The position numbers and the translations under genes are program-made. The notes below the pieces were generated by a model. It worked only from the letters and a program-made list of their open reading frames with translations. It had not been told where the DNA came from and did not search any database. A stretch of DNA of 64,000 nt, taken from the NCBI GenBank assembly GCA_017475035.1, contig JAFVGK010000075.1:1-64000 (forward strand), read 5' to 3'. Source of the DNA: Blautia sp. GTDB taxonomy: Bacteria > Bacillota > Clostridia > Lachnospirales > Lachnospiraceae. Shown in pieces: positions 26,495-35,536 of the stretch (within the stretch, counting starts at the first letter, position 1; each line of letters starts with the position of its first letter).

Positions 26495-27571
26495 ATGCTG
26501 AATAAGAACGTACTTACAGATATCGTGGACAGCCTGAAATGTAATTACATATCTGAGGATTTGACGGTAATGGAGTCAGCCGTAGCTGAGGCTTTGAAGA
26601 AATACTGGAGCCTCACGGAGAAGGGGGACATCGAAGATGTAATGGATGCTCTCGCAGATAACGGCATTGAGGTTAAGTACGGGAAGGAGGATTCCTCGCC
26701 TGGGGGGACATCACTCACAGAATATCTTAACAGCATTGGGAGGATCCCTCTCCTGACCAGGGAAGAGGAGGCTGAAATCGGGACAAAGGCGTATGCCGGG
26801 GACAAGGAGGCACAGACGAGGCTTGTGCTGGGAAATCTCCGGCTGGTCGTATGTATCGCGAAACGCTATGCCTACAAAGATGGAAGGACGGATTTCGACG
26901 ATCTGATTCAGTACGGTAATATAGGTTTAATCCGCGCATCGAGAATGTACGACCCAGAGCAGGGGGTGAAGTTCTCCACATATGCTGCGTTCTGGATTAA
27001 ACACGATATCATCAGAGGTATGGCAGAGACAACCCCGATCACTCTGCCAGCGTATCTGTTCGAAAAAGGGAAAAAGATGAAGGAGTTCTTCGCCGAGTTC
27101 GATGAGAGAAACGGACGCAAGCCGACGACTGCTGAGGTTGCGGTGAAGTTTGGGGTCGGAGAAGAAACCATGCGCTGCTACAGCGCTGCGCAGGAAGTAG
27201 GTTCCCTGGAGAAGCAGCTTTTTGAGGGGGATGAAACCTCCGAGATGCAGTCATATCTTAGAAGCAGTGAGCCGACTCCTGAAGAAAAAGCAATTAGAGA
27301 CAGCAGCAGGGAGTACCTGATGGCCTGCATGAGCAAGGTGCTCAAGAAGAAAGAACTGGAGGTTATCCTGTACAGATATGGGTTCAAGGAAGTTTCTATT
27401 GCTGTCTGTCCAAAGGATATCGTTTTCAGAAAGGTTACGCTGGAAATGGTGGGCCGTGAGATGGGGTTTACCCGTGAAAGAATTCGGCAGTTAGAGGAAT
27501 CTGCACTTGAAAAACTCAGAAACCATAAGGAATTGATCAATCTGATCATCGAGGAGATGAATGATCTTTAA
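26495..27571 (+). CDS. Element-encoded sigma-70 family (RpoD-like) sigma factor
   Basis: This 358-residue sigma factor has a short region 1.2-like segment (SLTEYLNSIGRIPLLTREEE) and a strong region 2 (LRLVVCIAKRYAYKDGRTDF, IQYGNIGLIRASRMYDPEQG, FSTYAAFWIKHDIIRGM). Region 3 follows (GRKPTTAEVAVKFGVGEE) and region 4.2 is a helix-turn-helix (LEMVGREMGFTRERIRQLEE). Region 4 contains an extra segment, VSIAVCPKDIVFRK, between the two usual helices. The N-terminal 70 residues are unlike housekeeping RpoD, and region 1.1 is absent. ATG at 26495 follows AGAAGGAGG; the TTG at 26444 lacks a site. It probably directs polymerase to promoters on this element. Confidence 0.88.
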   Translation: MLNKNVLTDIVDSLKCNYISEDLTVMESAVAEALKKYWSLTEKGDIEDVMDALADNGIEVKYGKEDSSPGGTSLTEYLNSIGRIPLLTREEEAEIGTKAYAGDKEAQTRLVLGNLRLVVCIAKRYAYKDGRTDFDDLIQYGNIGLIRASRMYDPEQGVKFSTYAAFWIKHDIIRGMAETTPITLPAYLFEKGKKMKEFFAEFDERNGRKPTTAEVAVKFGVGEETMRCYSAAQEVGSLEKQLFEGDETSEMQSYLRSSEPTPEEKAIRDSSREYLMACMSKVLKKKELEVILYRYGFKEVSIAVCPKDIVFRKVTLEMVGREMGFTRERIRQLEESALEKLRNHKELINLIIEEMNDL

Positions 27572-27593
27572 GGAGTTGGAAGGATGATTCAGT

Positions 27594-28400
27594 ATGAAAA
27601 GAGGGAAAAAATGGGAGTGTAAAACCTTACTGATGGTGATTATTACCCTGGTGGTATTCATTCAGCCATCCAGAGTGCTTTCGGCAGATATAGCAATGGG
27701 GTTTTCGGAAGCCCTCGCAGAATCCGATGCGCAGCAGTATGATCTTTTGCAGGAAGCGGATGCCGAGCTGGCTATTCGCGATGCGGAGCGGCTGCAATTG
27801 GAAGCCCAGGCACTGGAGGCTATCAGGCTTCAATACGAGCAGGAGCTGCAAAGACAGGCGGCTGAGCAGCTTTATATTGAGCAATTTTATGAAAACCTTG
27901 TGCAAAGCACACCGCTGCAGGGGAACATCCTGATTCCTGCAGGGCTTGGGGACGTGTATACCGTAACCTGTTATGGAGTGCCCGGATGGTACATATCCGG
28001 GGAGTGGCGTGGAGTATCCCCGGGCACGATGCAGGATGTTGTCCACAACGCCTGGATCGCTGCTGGCGCATTCTATAATGATGGGCTGGCAGTTCTCGAC
28101 GGAAGATATTTGATCGCTTGCACCCCGACTTTCGGTAATGTCGGGGATGCAGTTACATTCTATCTCCAGGACGGAACACCGGTTCCGTGTGTCATTGCAG
28201 ATGCAAAAGCCCAGTCTGTGGTGGCCTGGGATACGGAGCCGGCTAACGAATGGGGACATAGCGGCGGCAGAAACATTGTAGAGTTTGAAGTCGATCCAAA
28301 TTATTACCTGGCATATGGAAATCCGGGGCAAAGAGGCTGGCATATGGAATTTTCGCAGCCTGTAACCTCAGCGCTCTGGGAAGGACAATTTGTGTTTTAA
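27594..28400 (+). CDS. Secreted protein with coiled coil and 3D/double-psi-barrel-like domain
   Basis: This 268-residue protein has a signal peptide (LLMVIITLVVFIQPSRVLSA). An Ala/Glu/Gln-rich coiled coil follows at about 35-100. The C-terminal domain (about 112-268) has DGRYLIACTPTFGNVGDAVT, DGTPVPCVIADAKA and NEWGHSGGRNIVEFEV. This matches the pattern of small barrel domains in clostridial element-borne wall-acting proteins, related in style to 3D or RlpA barrels. It probably acts on or binds peptidoglycan during transfer, but no catalytic triad can be named. It lies 22 bp after the sigma gene and is closed by a terminator. Confidence 0.65.
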   Translation: MKRGKKWECKTLLMVIITLVVFIQPSRVLSADIAMGFSEALAESDAQQYDLLQEADAELAIRDAERLQLEAQALEAIRLQYEQELQRQAAEQLYIEQFYENLVQSTPLQGNILIPAGLGDVYTVTCYGVPGWYISGEWRGVSPGTMQDVVHNAWIAAGAFYNDGLAVLDGRYLIACTPTFGNVGDAVTFYLQDGTPVPCVIADAKAQSVVAWDTEPANEWGHSGGRNIVEFEVDPNYYLAYGNPGQRGWHMEFSQPVTSALWEGQFVF

Positions 28401-28405
28401 GTTTT

Positions 28406-28431
28406 TCCGGTCTGAAAAGGCCGGATTTTTT
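28406..28431 (+). terminator. Rho-independent terminator
   Basis: TCCGG and CCGGA form a short G/C stem around TCTGAAAAGG, followed by six T residues, right after the barrel-domain gene. Confidence 0.75.
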
Positions 28432-28504
28432 GTGTGAAATTTGCTTTTGGGGAATCCTTTGTGGAAGGTTGGCGTTGAAAAAACACTTTCAGGAGGATTT
28501 TTGC

Positions 28505-29407
28505 ATGAAAATAAAAAGGGTATCCATTGGATTAATCGCGCTGCTCTCTATGTTCCTCTTTGACTGGTCAGTTTATGCAGAAGATACGGAATGCACACCC
28601 TTGTTTTCAAGCATTTCATATGTAAAGGAAGCGATACCAATACCTGTTCTGATAGAAGAAACAGATCCGGATCCACCAGGACATGATTTCTCCGATATTG
28701 TTCCAACGGATAAAGATCAGGTTACGTTCATTCCCATGGAAAATCGTGACCGATGGCAGGACCTTTCGGAAAGCGAGCAGGCTCTTGCCGGGGTGCTGGT
28801 AAATGCTATTGCCGGAGGGATCGGCGTCGACAAGCCTGTATGGTACGGGTACGTAGAAAATTCAAGCATTCTGAATATCATGAATGTTGTGAGGGATGAG
28901 TACCTGCATTATACCGTAGAAGGGTTTGCCCTGTGGCAAGACTGGTATGAAGATGGAACCTGTGATATCAGGATTGATGGGAATGGGCTGCTTCCGTTTT
29001 ATCTTCAGCAGGAACCATATAAAGGTTATGTCAGAGAACTGGCAAATTCTCTTCTTCCGAAGAACTGCACAAAACGGGATGCTGTGCAGATCTTTAATGA
29101 TTGGCTGATCGGACATATCACATACTCCGCTGACCAATCCAGGACTGGTGTGGCACTTGATGCAGGAATCGGCAACTGCACGACGTTTTCAAACCTCTTT
29201 AAAGATATGTGTAATTCTGTGGGGATCGACTGCCGGATCGAAGCAGGCTGGCACAGTAACGGGGAACTGCATCAATGGAACAGCGTAAATGTTGAAGGAC
29301 AGTGGTACTGGCAGGATGTGTGCCTGAACAGATACGCCTCTTCCAATGAATATACACTTTCCCCAGAGCTTTTCGCAGGATATATCCATTGCAACAGGTA
29401 TGGTTGA
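28505..29407 (+). CDS. Secreted transglutaminase-like protein with intact Cys-His-Asp triad
   Basis: This is a 300-residue protein. The signal peptide is IGLIALLSMFLFDWSVYA. The C-terminal transglutaminase-like fold carries Cys225 (GIGNCTTFSNLFKDMC), His256 (ELHQWNSVNVEGQWYW) and Asp271 (WQDVCLN), the papain-like triad of this superfamily. Such proteins can be cross-linking enzymes or peptidases, so the reaction is not assigned. Extracellular placement next to Cna-B surface proteins is suggestive. The ATG at 28505 has AGGAGG about 9 nt upstream; the longer reading is unsupported. The next gene encodes a paralogous fold 27 bp downstream. Confidence 0.82.
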   Translation: MKIKRVSIGLIALLSMFLFDWSVYAEDTECTPLFSSISYVKEAIPIPVLIEETDPDPPGHDFSDIVPTDKDQVTFIPMENRDRWQDLSESEQALAGVLVNAIAGGIGVDKPVWYGYVENSSILNIMNVVRDEYLHYTVEGFALWQDWYEDGTCDIRIDGNGLLPFYLQQEPYKGYVRELANSLLPKNCTKRDAVQIFNDWLIGHITYSADQSRTGVALDAGIGNCTTFSNLFKDMCNSVGIDCRIEAGWHSNGELHQWNSVNVEGQWYWQDVCLNRYASSNEYTLSPELFAGYIHCNRYG

Positions 29408-29434
29408 TCGAAATTTCTTCATGGGAGGAAAAAG

Positions 29435-30964
29435 ATGTTTGAGGACAAAAGTAAGCTGATCATGGTCATAGGCGGCACGTTTGCTGCTCTATTGATTATA
29501 GGATCAATAGTTGTAAAGTTTCAGGGTGGCAAAAAAAACGACTCTGTTCAGTTGGATGAGAAGGTAGTGATTGCAGATGTCACGATTGCCCCAACACCAG
29601 AACCGGAAGAAGACGAGATTTACGTGCCGAACGAGAATATGTTATACGGAATACAGGAGTTTATGGAGTCTATTCCAGATGATGGCAGTATCGACTTGGA
29701 AGGGTATGATACCGATTCTGAAAAAGGAAAACGGGAGCGGGAAGCTATAGAGGCTGTCCTGAATGTTTGGGATTACAAAGAGAAAACGGTCAAGGACTCA
29801 GCGACAGAGCAGGGGATACATTCCGCCTCGGAGAAGGTTGCCGCATTGGAAGACAGGGAACTGAAGCAAGTTTTGACAGAAGCCCTTCGCATGGCAATGG
29901 ATGAGTTTAATAAGAGAAACGCAAGGCCGTCCGCGACGCCTACAGTGACGCCAACTCCACCAACGCTTATAAGCACTCCTACTACTATCCCATCCCCTAC
30001 GCCGATCATCCTGGCATCCCAGTCTGGGTCACAGATGTATTTACCGACACCTACACCAATTATACTGCAGTCTCCTTCCACAAGCCAGGGGGTATCACAG
30101 CAAATTCTTCAGCCGGTTCACAACGATCAGACCACGTTCCAGATACCACTTCCGACAGAAGCTCCGCCGTTATATGCCTGGGTGGCGGGGACAAATCTGG
30201 TATCGTTCGTTCCGGTCAGTGATAACAGATATCCTTATGATCTTCTTTCTGAGAAGATAAAGGATACCATAGACAGGATATTTGTTGAGCTGGAAACTGG
30301 TACAGAAGCTACCGCAGAGATCCCGGATCAAGATTACAGCTTTGAAGAGATCATGACGATTATAGTGGCAGAACGCGATATTTTCTTCCCTTACAGTGAG
30401 ATATCCGTTTCTGTTATCCAGGACGAAGGACTTCTGCAGTTCACAGGAATGAACGAGATAAGAGAGGCATATCAGCAGAACAAGACTTTGAAGGAGGACA
30501 TTATTCCATCTATCGCTCGTGAGATCATAGAACCAGGCATGACAGAAAAGGATGCGGTCGTTAGTATCAATAATTATGTGACGGCGTACATGACTTATGG
30601 TACGGCGAGCAATGCTATCATTGATGCTGTGGGAACGGATCGAGGATATGCAAATTTCTTCAAGGATCTCTGTAATGCGGTGGGAATCCAGGCATATGTA
30701 GATTATGGCACGATTGATGGAGAACCACAAGGACGTGCATGGGTGAAGGTGCTGGTGGACGGAATCTGGTATTACTGTGACCCATGTATGAATGACGGCT
30801 ACGCGGACGAGTATCCTTTTATGTTCGCCAACGAGCTGTGGTATGGCAGGAAACAGGAGTATCCTGGAGAGTCCTACAGCATCGATGAAGCTGCCTGTCG
30901 CATTGAGGAAGGGATTTCAAATGCTTCTGGCGAAATGAATAGTATAGACAGCGTAGAAGAATAA
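29435..30964 (+). CDS. Membrane-anchored transglutaminase-like protein lacking catalytic Cys and His
   Basis: This is a 509-residue protein. An N-terminal membrane helix (MVIGGTFAALLIIGSIVV) anchors it. A Thr/Pro/Ser-rich stretch at about 165-215 (TPTVTPTPPTLISTPTT) is wall-spanning in style. The C-terminal transglutaminase-like domain (about 330-490) aligns with the upstream protein through YANFFKDLCNAVGIQAYV and WVKVLVDGIWYYCDPCMND. The Cys position is Asp402 (GTDRGYA) and the His position is Arg434 (GRAWVKV); Asp449 remains. It is probably a non-catalytic binding or scaffold version. GGGAGG lies 6 nt before the ATG. It ends in an acidic tail before a terminator. Confidence 0.82.
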   Translation: MFEDKSKLIMVIGGTFAALLIIGSIVVKFQGGKKNDSVQLDEKVVIADVTIAPTPEPEEDEIYVPNENMLYGIQEFMESIPDDGSIDLEGYDTDSEKGKREREAIEAVLNVWDYKEKTVKDSATEQGIHSASEKVAALEDRELKQVLTEALRMAMDEFNKRNARPSATPTVTPTPPTLISTPTTIPSPTPIILASQSGSQMYLPTPTPIILQSPSTSQGVSQQILQPVHNDQTTFQIPLPTEAPPLYAWVAGTNLVSFVPVSDNRYPYDLLSEKIKDTIDRIFVELETGTEATAEIPDQDYSFEEIMTIIVAERDIFFPYSEISVSVIQDEGLLQFTGMNEIREAYQQNKTLKEDIIPSIAREIIEPGMTEKDAVVSINNYVTAYMTYGTASNAIIDAVGTDRGYANFFKDLCNAVGIQAYVDYGTIDGEPQGRAWVKVLVDGIWYYCDPCMNDGYADEYPFMFANELWYGRKQEYPGESYSIDEAACRIEEGISNASGEMNSIDSVEE

Positions 30965-30998
30965 AGAATTCTATCTGGAAAGATAAATATCTGAAAGG

Positions 30999-31031
30999 AA
31001 AAGCTTCATCGACAGATCGGTGGAGCTTTTT
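30999..31031 (+). terminator. Rho-independent terminator after the transglutaminase pair
   Basis: AAAAGCTTCATCG pairs imperfectly with CGGTGGAGCTTTT and ends in a T-run. The rest of 30965-31161 has no gene. Confidence 0.75.
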
Positions 31032-31161
31032 GTACTGAATGGATGATTTTGCTAGGGACTAAGCCAATTGATGTGATATACTCGGAAAAGAATAGCCTGG
31101 AAGTTGGGTCAGAAAGATTTTAAACTGGATAATGAATCGTTTTCCAGATAGGAGGATGTTC

Positions 31162-31731
31162 ATGAGAACGTTTTTTATTTCAGATCTGCATTTTGGTCAT
31201 GCGAATTGTATTCGTTTTGATGACCGTCCCTGGGAAACTGTAGAGGAGATGGACGAAGGCCTGATTAAGCTGTGGAACCAGAAGGTAAGCAAGGCAGACC
31301 ATGTGTATGTGGTTGGTGACTTTGCATACAAGAACAGCAGGAACGTGCATTCGTATGTGGAAAAGCTGAACGGCTATATCCATCTCATCAGAGGAAACCA
31401 CGATAAGAGAAGCCCGGAGTACGAGAGTGCATTCAGGGATGTTCATGATTATATGGAGATTCCAGTAATGGTTAGCGGCGTAAAGTGCCGCGTGGTTCTC
31501 TGTCACTACTTCCAGCCGTTTTATAACTCGCACAGGCACATGGGTATCCATCTCCATGGCCATTCCCATAGAACGGAAGAAAGTACCTATGAAGATCAGA
31601 TTAAGGAAATGATCCGCGCCAAAGGGATTCGATGCGAAGCGTATAATGTTGGATGTATGTGGCAGGATTATCAGCCGCAGACATTAGAAGAAATCATTGC
31701 ACGGCAAGGCAGAAAGGTGGATATCATCTAA
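31162..31731 (+). CDS. Calcineurin-like metallophosphatase
   Basis: This 189-residue metallophosphoesterase has the ordered metal motifs of the superfamily: FISDLHFGH at residues 5-13, VVGDFAY, IRGNHDKR, LCHYFQPF and HLHGHSHR. The protein is cytosolic. The compact size fits small bacterial and phage/element phosphoesterases; the substrate is unknown. ATG at 31162 is chosen because GGAGG lies 6 nt upstream, while the longer frame from 31132 has none. It stands alone between two terminators. Confidence 0.9.
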   Translation: MRTFFISDLHFGHANCIRFDDRPWETVEEMDEGLIKLWNQKVSKADHVYVVGDFAYKNSRNVHSYVEKLNGYIHLIRGNHDKRSPEYESAFRDVHDYMEIPVMVSGVKCRVVLCHYFQPFYNSHRHMGIHLHGHSHRTEESTYEDQIKEMIRAKGIRCEAYNVGCMWQDYQPQTLEEIIARQGRKVDII

Positions 31732-31737
31732 TCAGGC

Positions 31738-31767
31738 AAAAGCGGAGGCTTTGGCCCCCGCTTTTTT
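31738..31767 (+). terminator. Rho-independent terminator of the metallophosphatase gene
   Basis: AAAAGCGG and CCGCTTTT pair around a G/C-rich loop, followed by T residues. It lies between convergent genes. Confidence 0.8.
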
Positions 31768-31822
31768 CAGTTTTCCATAACAACTCTTCAGTATCACTAA
31801 AATGTTATCAGTTGTTCGTCGA

Positions 31823-34231
31823 TCATCTATTCTTTTTTTTATTGTAGAAGATGGCTCCTCCTAATCCGCAAACCGCAGCGATCATGAGGAACACGAAGAC
31901 CCCAACAGGCGATCGGTCCCCAGTTTGTACGGCTTCTTTCAAAGAACCATCTTTCTGTGCATTTGCTTGAGGGGAGTAACTCAGTGCAGTATTCTGCCCT
32001 TGACTCTGCATTCCAGCTCCTCCACCAGACAGTGTGGAACGGGTGTTTGTGATGTTAAATCCATTGATTGTATGAGTGTAGCCGTTTATGGTATCCTCCT
32101 CGACTGAATATGCGATCTCAGCACCGCTTGAACCGTATTTTGGAATACCTGCGAACGAGTAAACCCAGCCGTTTACTGATGTTACAGTCGTAACTCTTGC
32201 TTCCCTGCCATCAGCCAACAAGCGTACAATCACGTAATTTGGGCGCAGATTATCGGAGTTATTGTTGTCCACCCAGGTTACCGTTCCGCTTATGTTCATC
32301 GTTTCAGGTGAAATCTGTCCAGCGGAGCTGCTCTGCCCATTTACTCCAGCTGTGGTCACATTGGAAGTGCTCAGGTGAGTGTTTACAATGGTGTAACCAT
32401 TCACAGTTTTTGTGTATCCACTGATCGTATCTTCATCGATGGTGTAGGTGATCTTTGCACCGACTGAATTAAACTTCGGAACAGAGCCAAAACTGAAAAT
32501 CCAGTTATTCGATGCCGAAACGGAAGTGGATTTTGTCTGTACGCCGTCAGACAGAAGCTTTACTGTAACGGATGTAGGTCGAAGGCCATCTTTGTTATTC
32601 TGGTCATCCCAAACCACTCTGCCGGTAATGATTTGCATTTCGGTATTTGTAGTAGGATTGAGAGTAGTCTGGGTGGAAGGGGAGGTTGTTCCTGATGAGC
32701 CTGTATCTGCTGGTACATTCGTAGGTGTTGCTGCCGGCACATGAGTATAAATGAGGTTATTGTCAGCAGTATTGAGTTCATAGCCATCAAAGAGCTGGCC
32801 TATGATTTCATAATTCTGATCTCCAGGAAGATCTGTGAAGGAGTAAGTCCAATCAGTATCAGAGGAAACAATCTTATTCTGGTTTATTTTGGAGGAACGG
32901 ACTGCTATACAGACTTCTGCTGGACGGAGGCCATCTACATTGTCCTGGTCATCCCATATGATTTTACCTTTTATGGAAGCCGTTTCAGGAATCCCACCTG
33001 ATTCGGGGCCTGAAGTGATTTCGGGCTCTGTGTTCTGATCTGGAACTGTTGTCGGCTTCACAGCGTTTTCTGGGAAAGCAGAAGGTTCTGGAGCTGTAGT
33101 CGGGTTGGTATAATTGCTTGGGTCAGGCTCTTCAGTTGATCCTGAAGCAGGAGCGGGAATAGCTGCGAAAAACGCTCCAGGATAATCATATCCGTATGCC
33201 TGGTCATACACCAGCTTCGTATCATATCCTTCTATTTCTTCTAATTTGATTCTGTAGTTGATCGGTAACCCGGCATCGTCTGCTGTAGGGAAGTTACCAA
33301 AACAAACAGACCACTCCTCAAAGTCCTCGTTACCCAGACAGTATCCGTACTCGGCTGCATTTGAAGCAACGATGATGCTTTCCTTTGGATCGATGGCAGT
33401 GATCGTTGTACTTTCCTTTTTGTTCTCCACTTCCTCCGCAGAATTGTCAGAGGAAGCTGTTGCCGATGAGATCTGCTGGTCGTTTGCGTATAACTCAAAA
33501 GAAACAGTGTCGGGGCGGACGTTATCTTCATTATCCCTGTCAAGCCATGCGATGCGGGCGAAAAGACTCATGTTTTGTGGCTGTAGTTCCTCATATGTGG
33601 CTGTTGCATTGATGAAATAAGCCTCATCCTGCATGCTTTCGGTTTGAATCAGGCTATAGGCCTCTATTTTCCCGCCTTCATCAGAAAGGATGGCCATGTA
33701 TTTTGCTTCCATGTCGCTGGGATCATACTTGTCCATGTCCTCAAATATGTATGCCCAGTTATTTTCAGGGGACAGAATCGCGGCATCAACACTATGCCAG
33801 TTACTGCCGTTTATCTCGATGCTGTCACCGTACTCTCCTATCCCGCTCTCATAAAGGTTTACCGCCAGGTAATCGGGTCGAGTTTCCAGGACGTTGTCCT
33901 CATCATACCAGGTGACAGAAAGATGGACAGAGATCGAATCCTCAGTATAGAGTTCTCCCTCACTGTTGTCTGTATCATCAGTCTGTGAGTCAATATCTTC
34001 ACCTAAGGCATCGTTGGGTTGCTCTTGATCCTGGCTTGAGCTGTCAGTCTCCGATTCATATGTGTCGCTTTGGTTATTATCGAAATTTGCTCCCTCTGCA
34101 GGAATACCTGGATCCATATCATAACTATCTTCTTCCCACATAGAATAATCTTCCTCGGCAAATGATGGGGCGGAAACAAGTGCCATGAGGACGAATATAA
34201 GGACCATTGCGAATACCCGCTTTTTCTTCAT
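31823..34231 (-). CDS. Cna-B repeat surface protein (802 aa)
   Basis: The signal peptide is FAMVLIFVLMALVSAPSFA. Residues 30-95 are acidic. Five Cna-B-like domains start near 102, 222, 422, 535 and 647, marked by W(Y/L/D/V)D...RP motifs such as WDDQNNKDGLRP. A Pro/Ser/Thr linker (about 365-415) separates the second and third. The C-terminus is VQTGDRSPVG, a membrane helix (about 775-797) and KKKNR, arranged like a wall-sorting signal but without LPxTG. The Lys two residues before the Trp, needed for the internal isopeptide bond, is replaced (VTW, IAW, IIW, VVW, VTW). AAAGGAG lies 9 nt before the ATG at 34231. It is likely wall-associated. Confidence 0.85.
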   Translation of the reverse strand: MKKKRVFAMVLIFVLMALVSAPSFAEEDYSMWEEDSYDMDPGIPAEGANFDNNQSDTYESETDSSSQDQEQPNDALGEDIDSQTDDTDNSEGELYTEDSISVHLSVTWYDEDNVLETRPDYLAVNLYESGIGEYGDSIEINGSNWHSVDAAILSPENNWAYIFEDMDKYDPSDMEAKYMAILSDEGGKIEAYSLIQTESMQDEAYFINATATYEELQPQNMSLFARIAWLDRDNEDNVRPDTVSFELYANDQQISSATASSDNSAEEVENKKESTTITAIDPKESIIVASNAAEYGYCLGNEDFEEWSVCFGNFPTADDAGLPINYRIKLEEIEGYDTKLVYDQAYGYDYPGAFFAAIPAPASGSTEEPDPSNYTNPTTAPEPSAFPENAVKPTTVPDQNTEPEITSGPESGGIPETASIKGKIIWDDQDNVDGLRPAEVCIAVRSSKINQNKIVSSDTDWTYSFTDLPGDQNYEIIGQLFDGYELNTADNNLIYTHVPAATPTNVPADTGSSGTTSPSTQTTLNPTTNTEMQIITGRVVWDDQNNKDGLRPTSVTVKLLSDGVQTKSTSVSASNNWIFSFGSVPKFNSVGAKITYTIDEDTISGYTKTVNGYTIVNTHLSTSNVTTAGVNGQSSSAGQISPETMNISGTVTWVDNNNSDNLRPNYVIVRLLADGREARVTTVTSVNGWVYSFAGIPKYGSSGAEIAYSVEEDTINGYTHTINGFNITNTRSTLSGGGAGMQSQGQNTALSYSPQANAQKDGSLKEAVQTGDRSPVGVFVFLMIAAVCGLGGAIFYNKKKNR

Positions 34232-34402
34232 GATGAGTGACTCCTTTCTAAACATTTGATCGCTGCTGCTTTGCAGGCGAGCTGCCTGCGTTGATTTTGA
34301 AAAGCTGATAGTAAAAAACTCTTCAACAAAACACAACGTCCCTTACTCCGGTTTAAAAAGTCAAGCCAGAGGAAAAAAGATTATCGGAGTGGGAAAGAAT
34401 AG

Positions 34403-34431
34403 TTGAGAGATAGCCATGATTGCTGTATTAT
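34403..34431 (+). promoter_or_regulatory. Sigma-A promoter of the HTH-DUF6465 operon
   Basis: TTGAGA (34403-34408), a 17-bp spacer and TATTAT (34426-34431) lie about 95 bp before the ATG at 34526. The remainder of 34232-34525 has no gene. Confidence 0.6.
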
Positions 34432-34525
34432 AATCGGGATAAGATGAATAATATCTGTGCTCCAGAAGATAGATGTACTCCAAGGGGTAATAGATAAAAC
34501 AACACATACAAGAAAGGGACAGAAT

Positions 34526-35089
34526 ATGACCAACACTGAACTGACTGCTATCCGTGAATCATTGAACTTGAATAAGTCGGAGTTTGCTGCAAAGCTTGAT
34601 GTGACAGCTATGCTGTTGGGCCGTTATGAGAAGGGAAGCTGTGCGATTCCGGAGGGAATTGCGCAGAAGGCGCAGGCATTGGTTAAGCCAGAGGAAGAAG
34701 AAAAGCCAAAGCGGCGCGGTGGCAGGAAGAAGAAAGAGACTATAGAGGAGACAATTTCCACACCTGTTGAAGAAGTGATGCCGGAACCGATTGTAGAACA
34801 GACTGCTGAGGATGAAGCTGCTGCACAGACTCAGGCAGAGGACTCTGTAGAAGAGCTCCCTGAGAAGGCTGCTCAGAAGAAGCCCAAAAGAACTGCATCG
34901 GGAACAAAGAAAAGTCGAAAGAAAACCACTCCCTCACTCATTATCCAGTCCATGCTCGGCGGTACAATCACTACAGAAGAAATACTTTCCCGCGTTCCTG
35001 ATGACGCTGAAAAGGTATATGTGAAGCCGGAGGAGAACAAGGCATATTGGGTCAGGGGAGAAGAGTCCGGATCTGTTGATTTATGGTAA
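34526..35089 (+). CDS. HTH-DUF6465 fusion protein, likely DNA-binding
   Basis: This is a 187-residue protein. Residues 1-50 form a Cro/C1-type helix-turn-helix (LTAIRESLNLNKSEFAAKLD, then LGRYEKG). A charged Lys/Glu-rich linker (about 52-130) contains KPKRRGGRKKK and KKPKRTASGTKKSRKK. The C-terminal domain (about 135-187) has LGGTITTEEILSRVPDDAEK, then KPEENKAYWVRG and a final DLW, which is the DUF6465 pattern. The combination suggests a regulator or nucleoid-type protein. ATG at 34526 follows AAAGGGAC. It leads a three-gene plus-strand operon inside the Cna-B cluster. Confidence 0.78.
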   Translation: MTNTELTAIRESLNLNKSEFAAKLDVTAMLLGRYEKGSCAIPEGIAQKAQALVKPEEEEKPKRRGGRKKKETIEETISTPVEEVMPEPIVEQTAEDEAAAQTQAEDSVEELPEKAAQKKPKRTASGTKKSRKKTTPSLIIQSMLGGTITTEEILSRVPDDAEKVYVKPEENKAYWVRGEESGSVDLW

Positions 35090-35095
35090 GGTTTT

Positions 35096-35515
35096 ATGGA
35101 GATCAACAAAGAAAACCTCGATGCCTTCAGGGCAGATTTCAAGCAGGCTATGCAGGCGTTACAGGAGAAATATGATGTAACGATCTCTTTGGGCCGCATA
35201 ACTTATACAGAGGAAAGATTTTCCGGGAAACTGACTGTTACTAACGGACGCGATCCTGAAGATGCTGCAAGGAGTGCCTTTGATGCAGACGTGTGGAGAT
35301 TTGACCATCTTGGGCTGCAGCCTGGTATGTATAACCGTGTGTTTATCGGCGAAGATGGAAACAGGTATGCTATCCAGGGTTTTAATACCTGCGCCAAAAA
35401 ATGGCCAATCAAGATGAAACGTATATCGGATGGGGAGAATCGAGTGTGCAACGACCAGTTTATTAAGGAATTTCTGAATGAGTATTATGTGGATATTGTT
35501 GATGTTACGAAGTAG
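35096..35515 (+). CDS. Hypothetical 139-aa protein, alpha/beta
   Basis: I do not recognise this family with confidence. The protein begins with an amphipathic helix (LDAFRADFKQAMQALQEKYD), then beta-rich sequence with SLGRITYTEERFSGKLTVTN. It carries GLQPGMYNRVFIGEDGNRYA, a possible beta-hairpin, and has no signal or membrane segment. The N-terminal pattern resembles small proteins common in phages and conjugative elements. It starts 6 bp after the HTH-DUF6465 stop, so it is in the same operon. Confidence 0.7.
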   Translation: MEINKENLDAFRADFKQAMQALQEKYDVTISLGRITYTEERFSGKLTVTNGRDPEDAARSAFDADVWRFDHLGLQPGMYNRVFIGEDGNRYAIQGFNTCAKKWPIKMKRISDGENRVCNDQFIKEFLNEYYVDIVDVTK

Positions 35516-35536
35516 TATGTGAGAGGTTTTTTTGCT

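Noticed and set aside
27627-28343. 238-codon minus-strand frame
   Set aside because: It is antisense to the secreted barrel-domain protein, which has a signal peptide, ribosome binding site and terminator.
33241-33620. Frames on both strands inside the 802-aa Cna-B gene
   Set aside because: They have no start signals and low-complexity composition and lie within a gene with clear domain structure.
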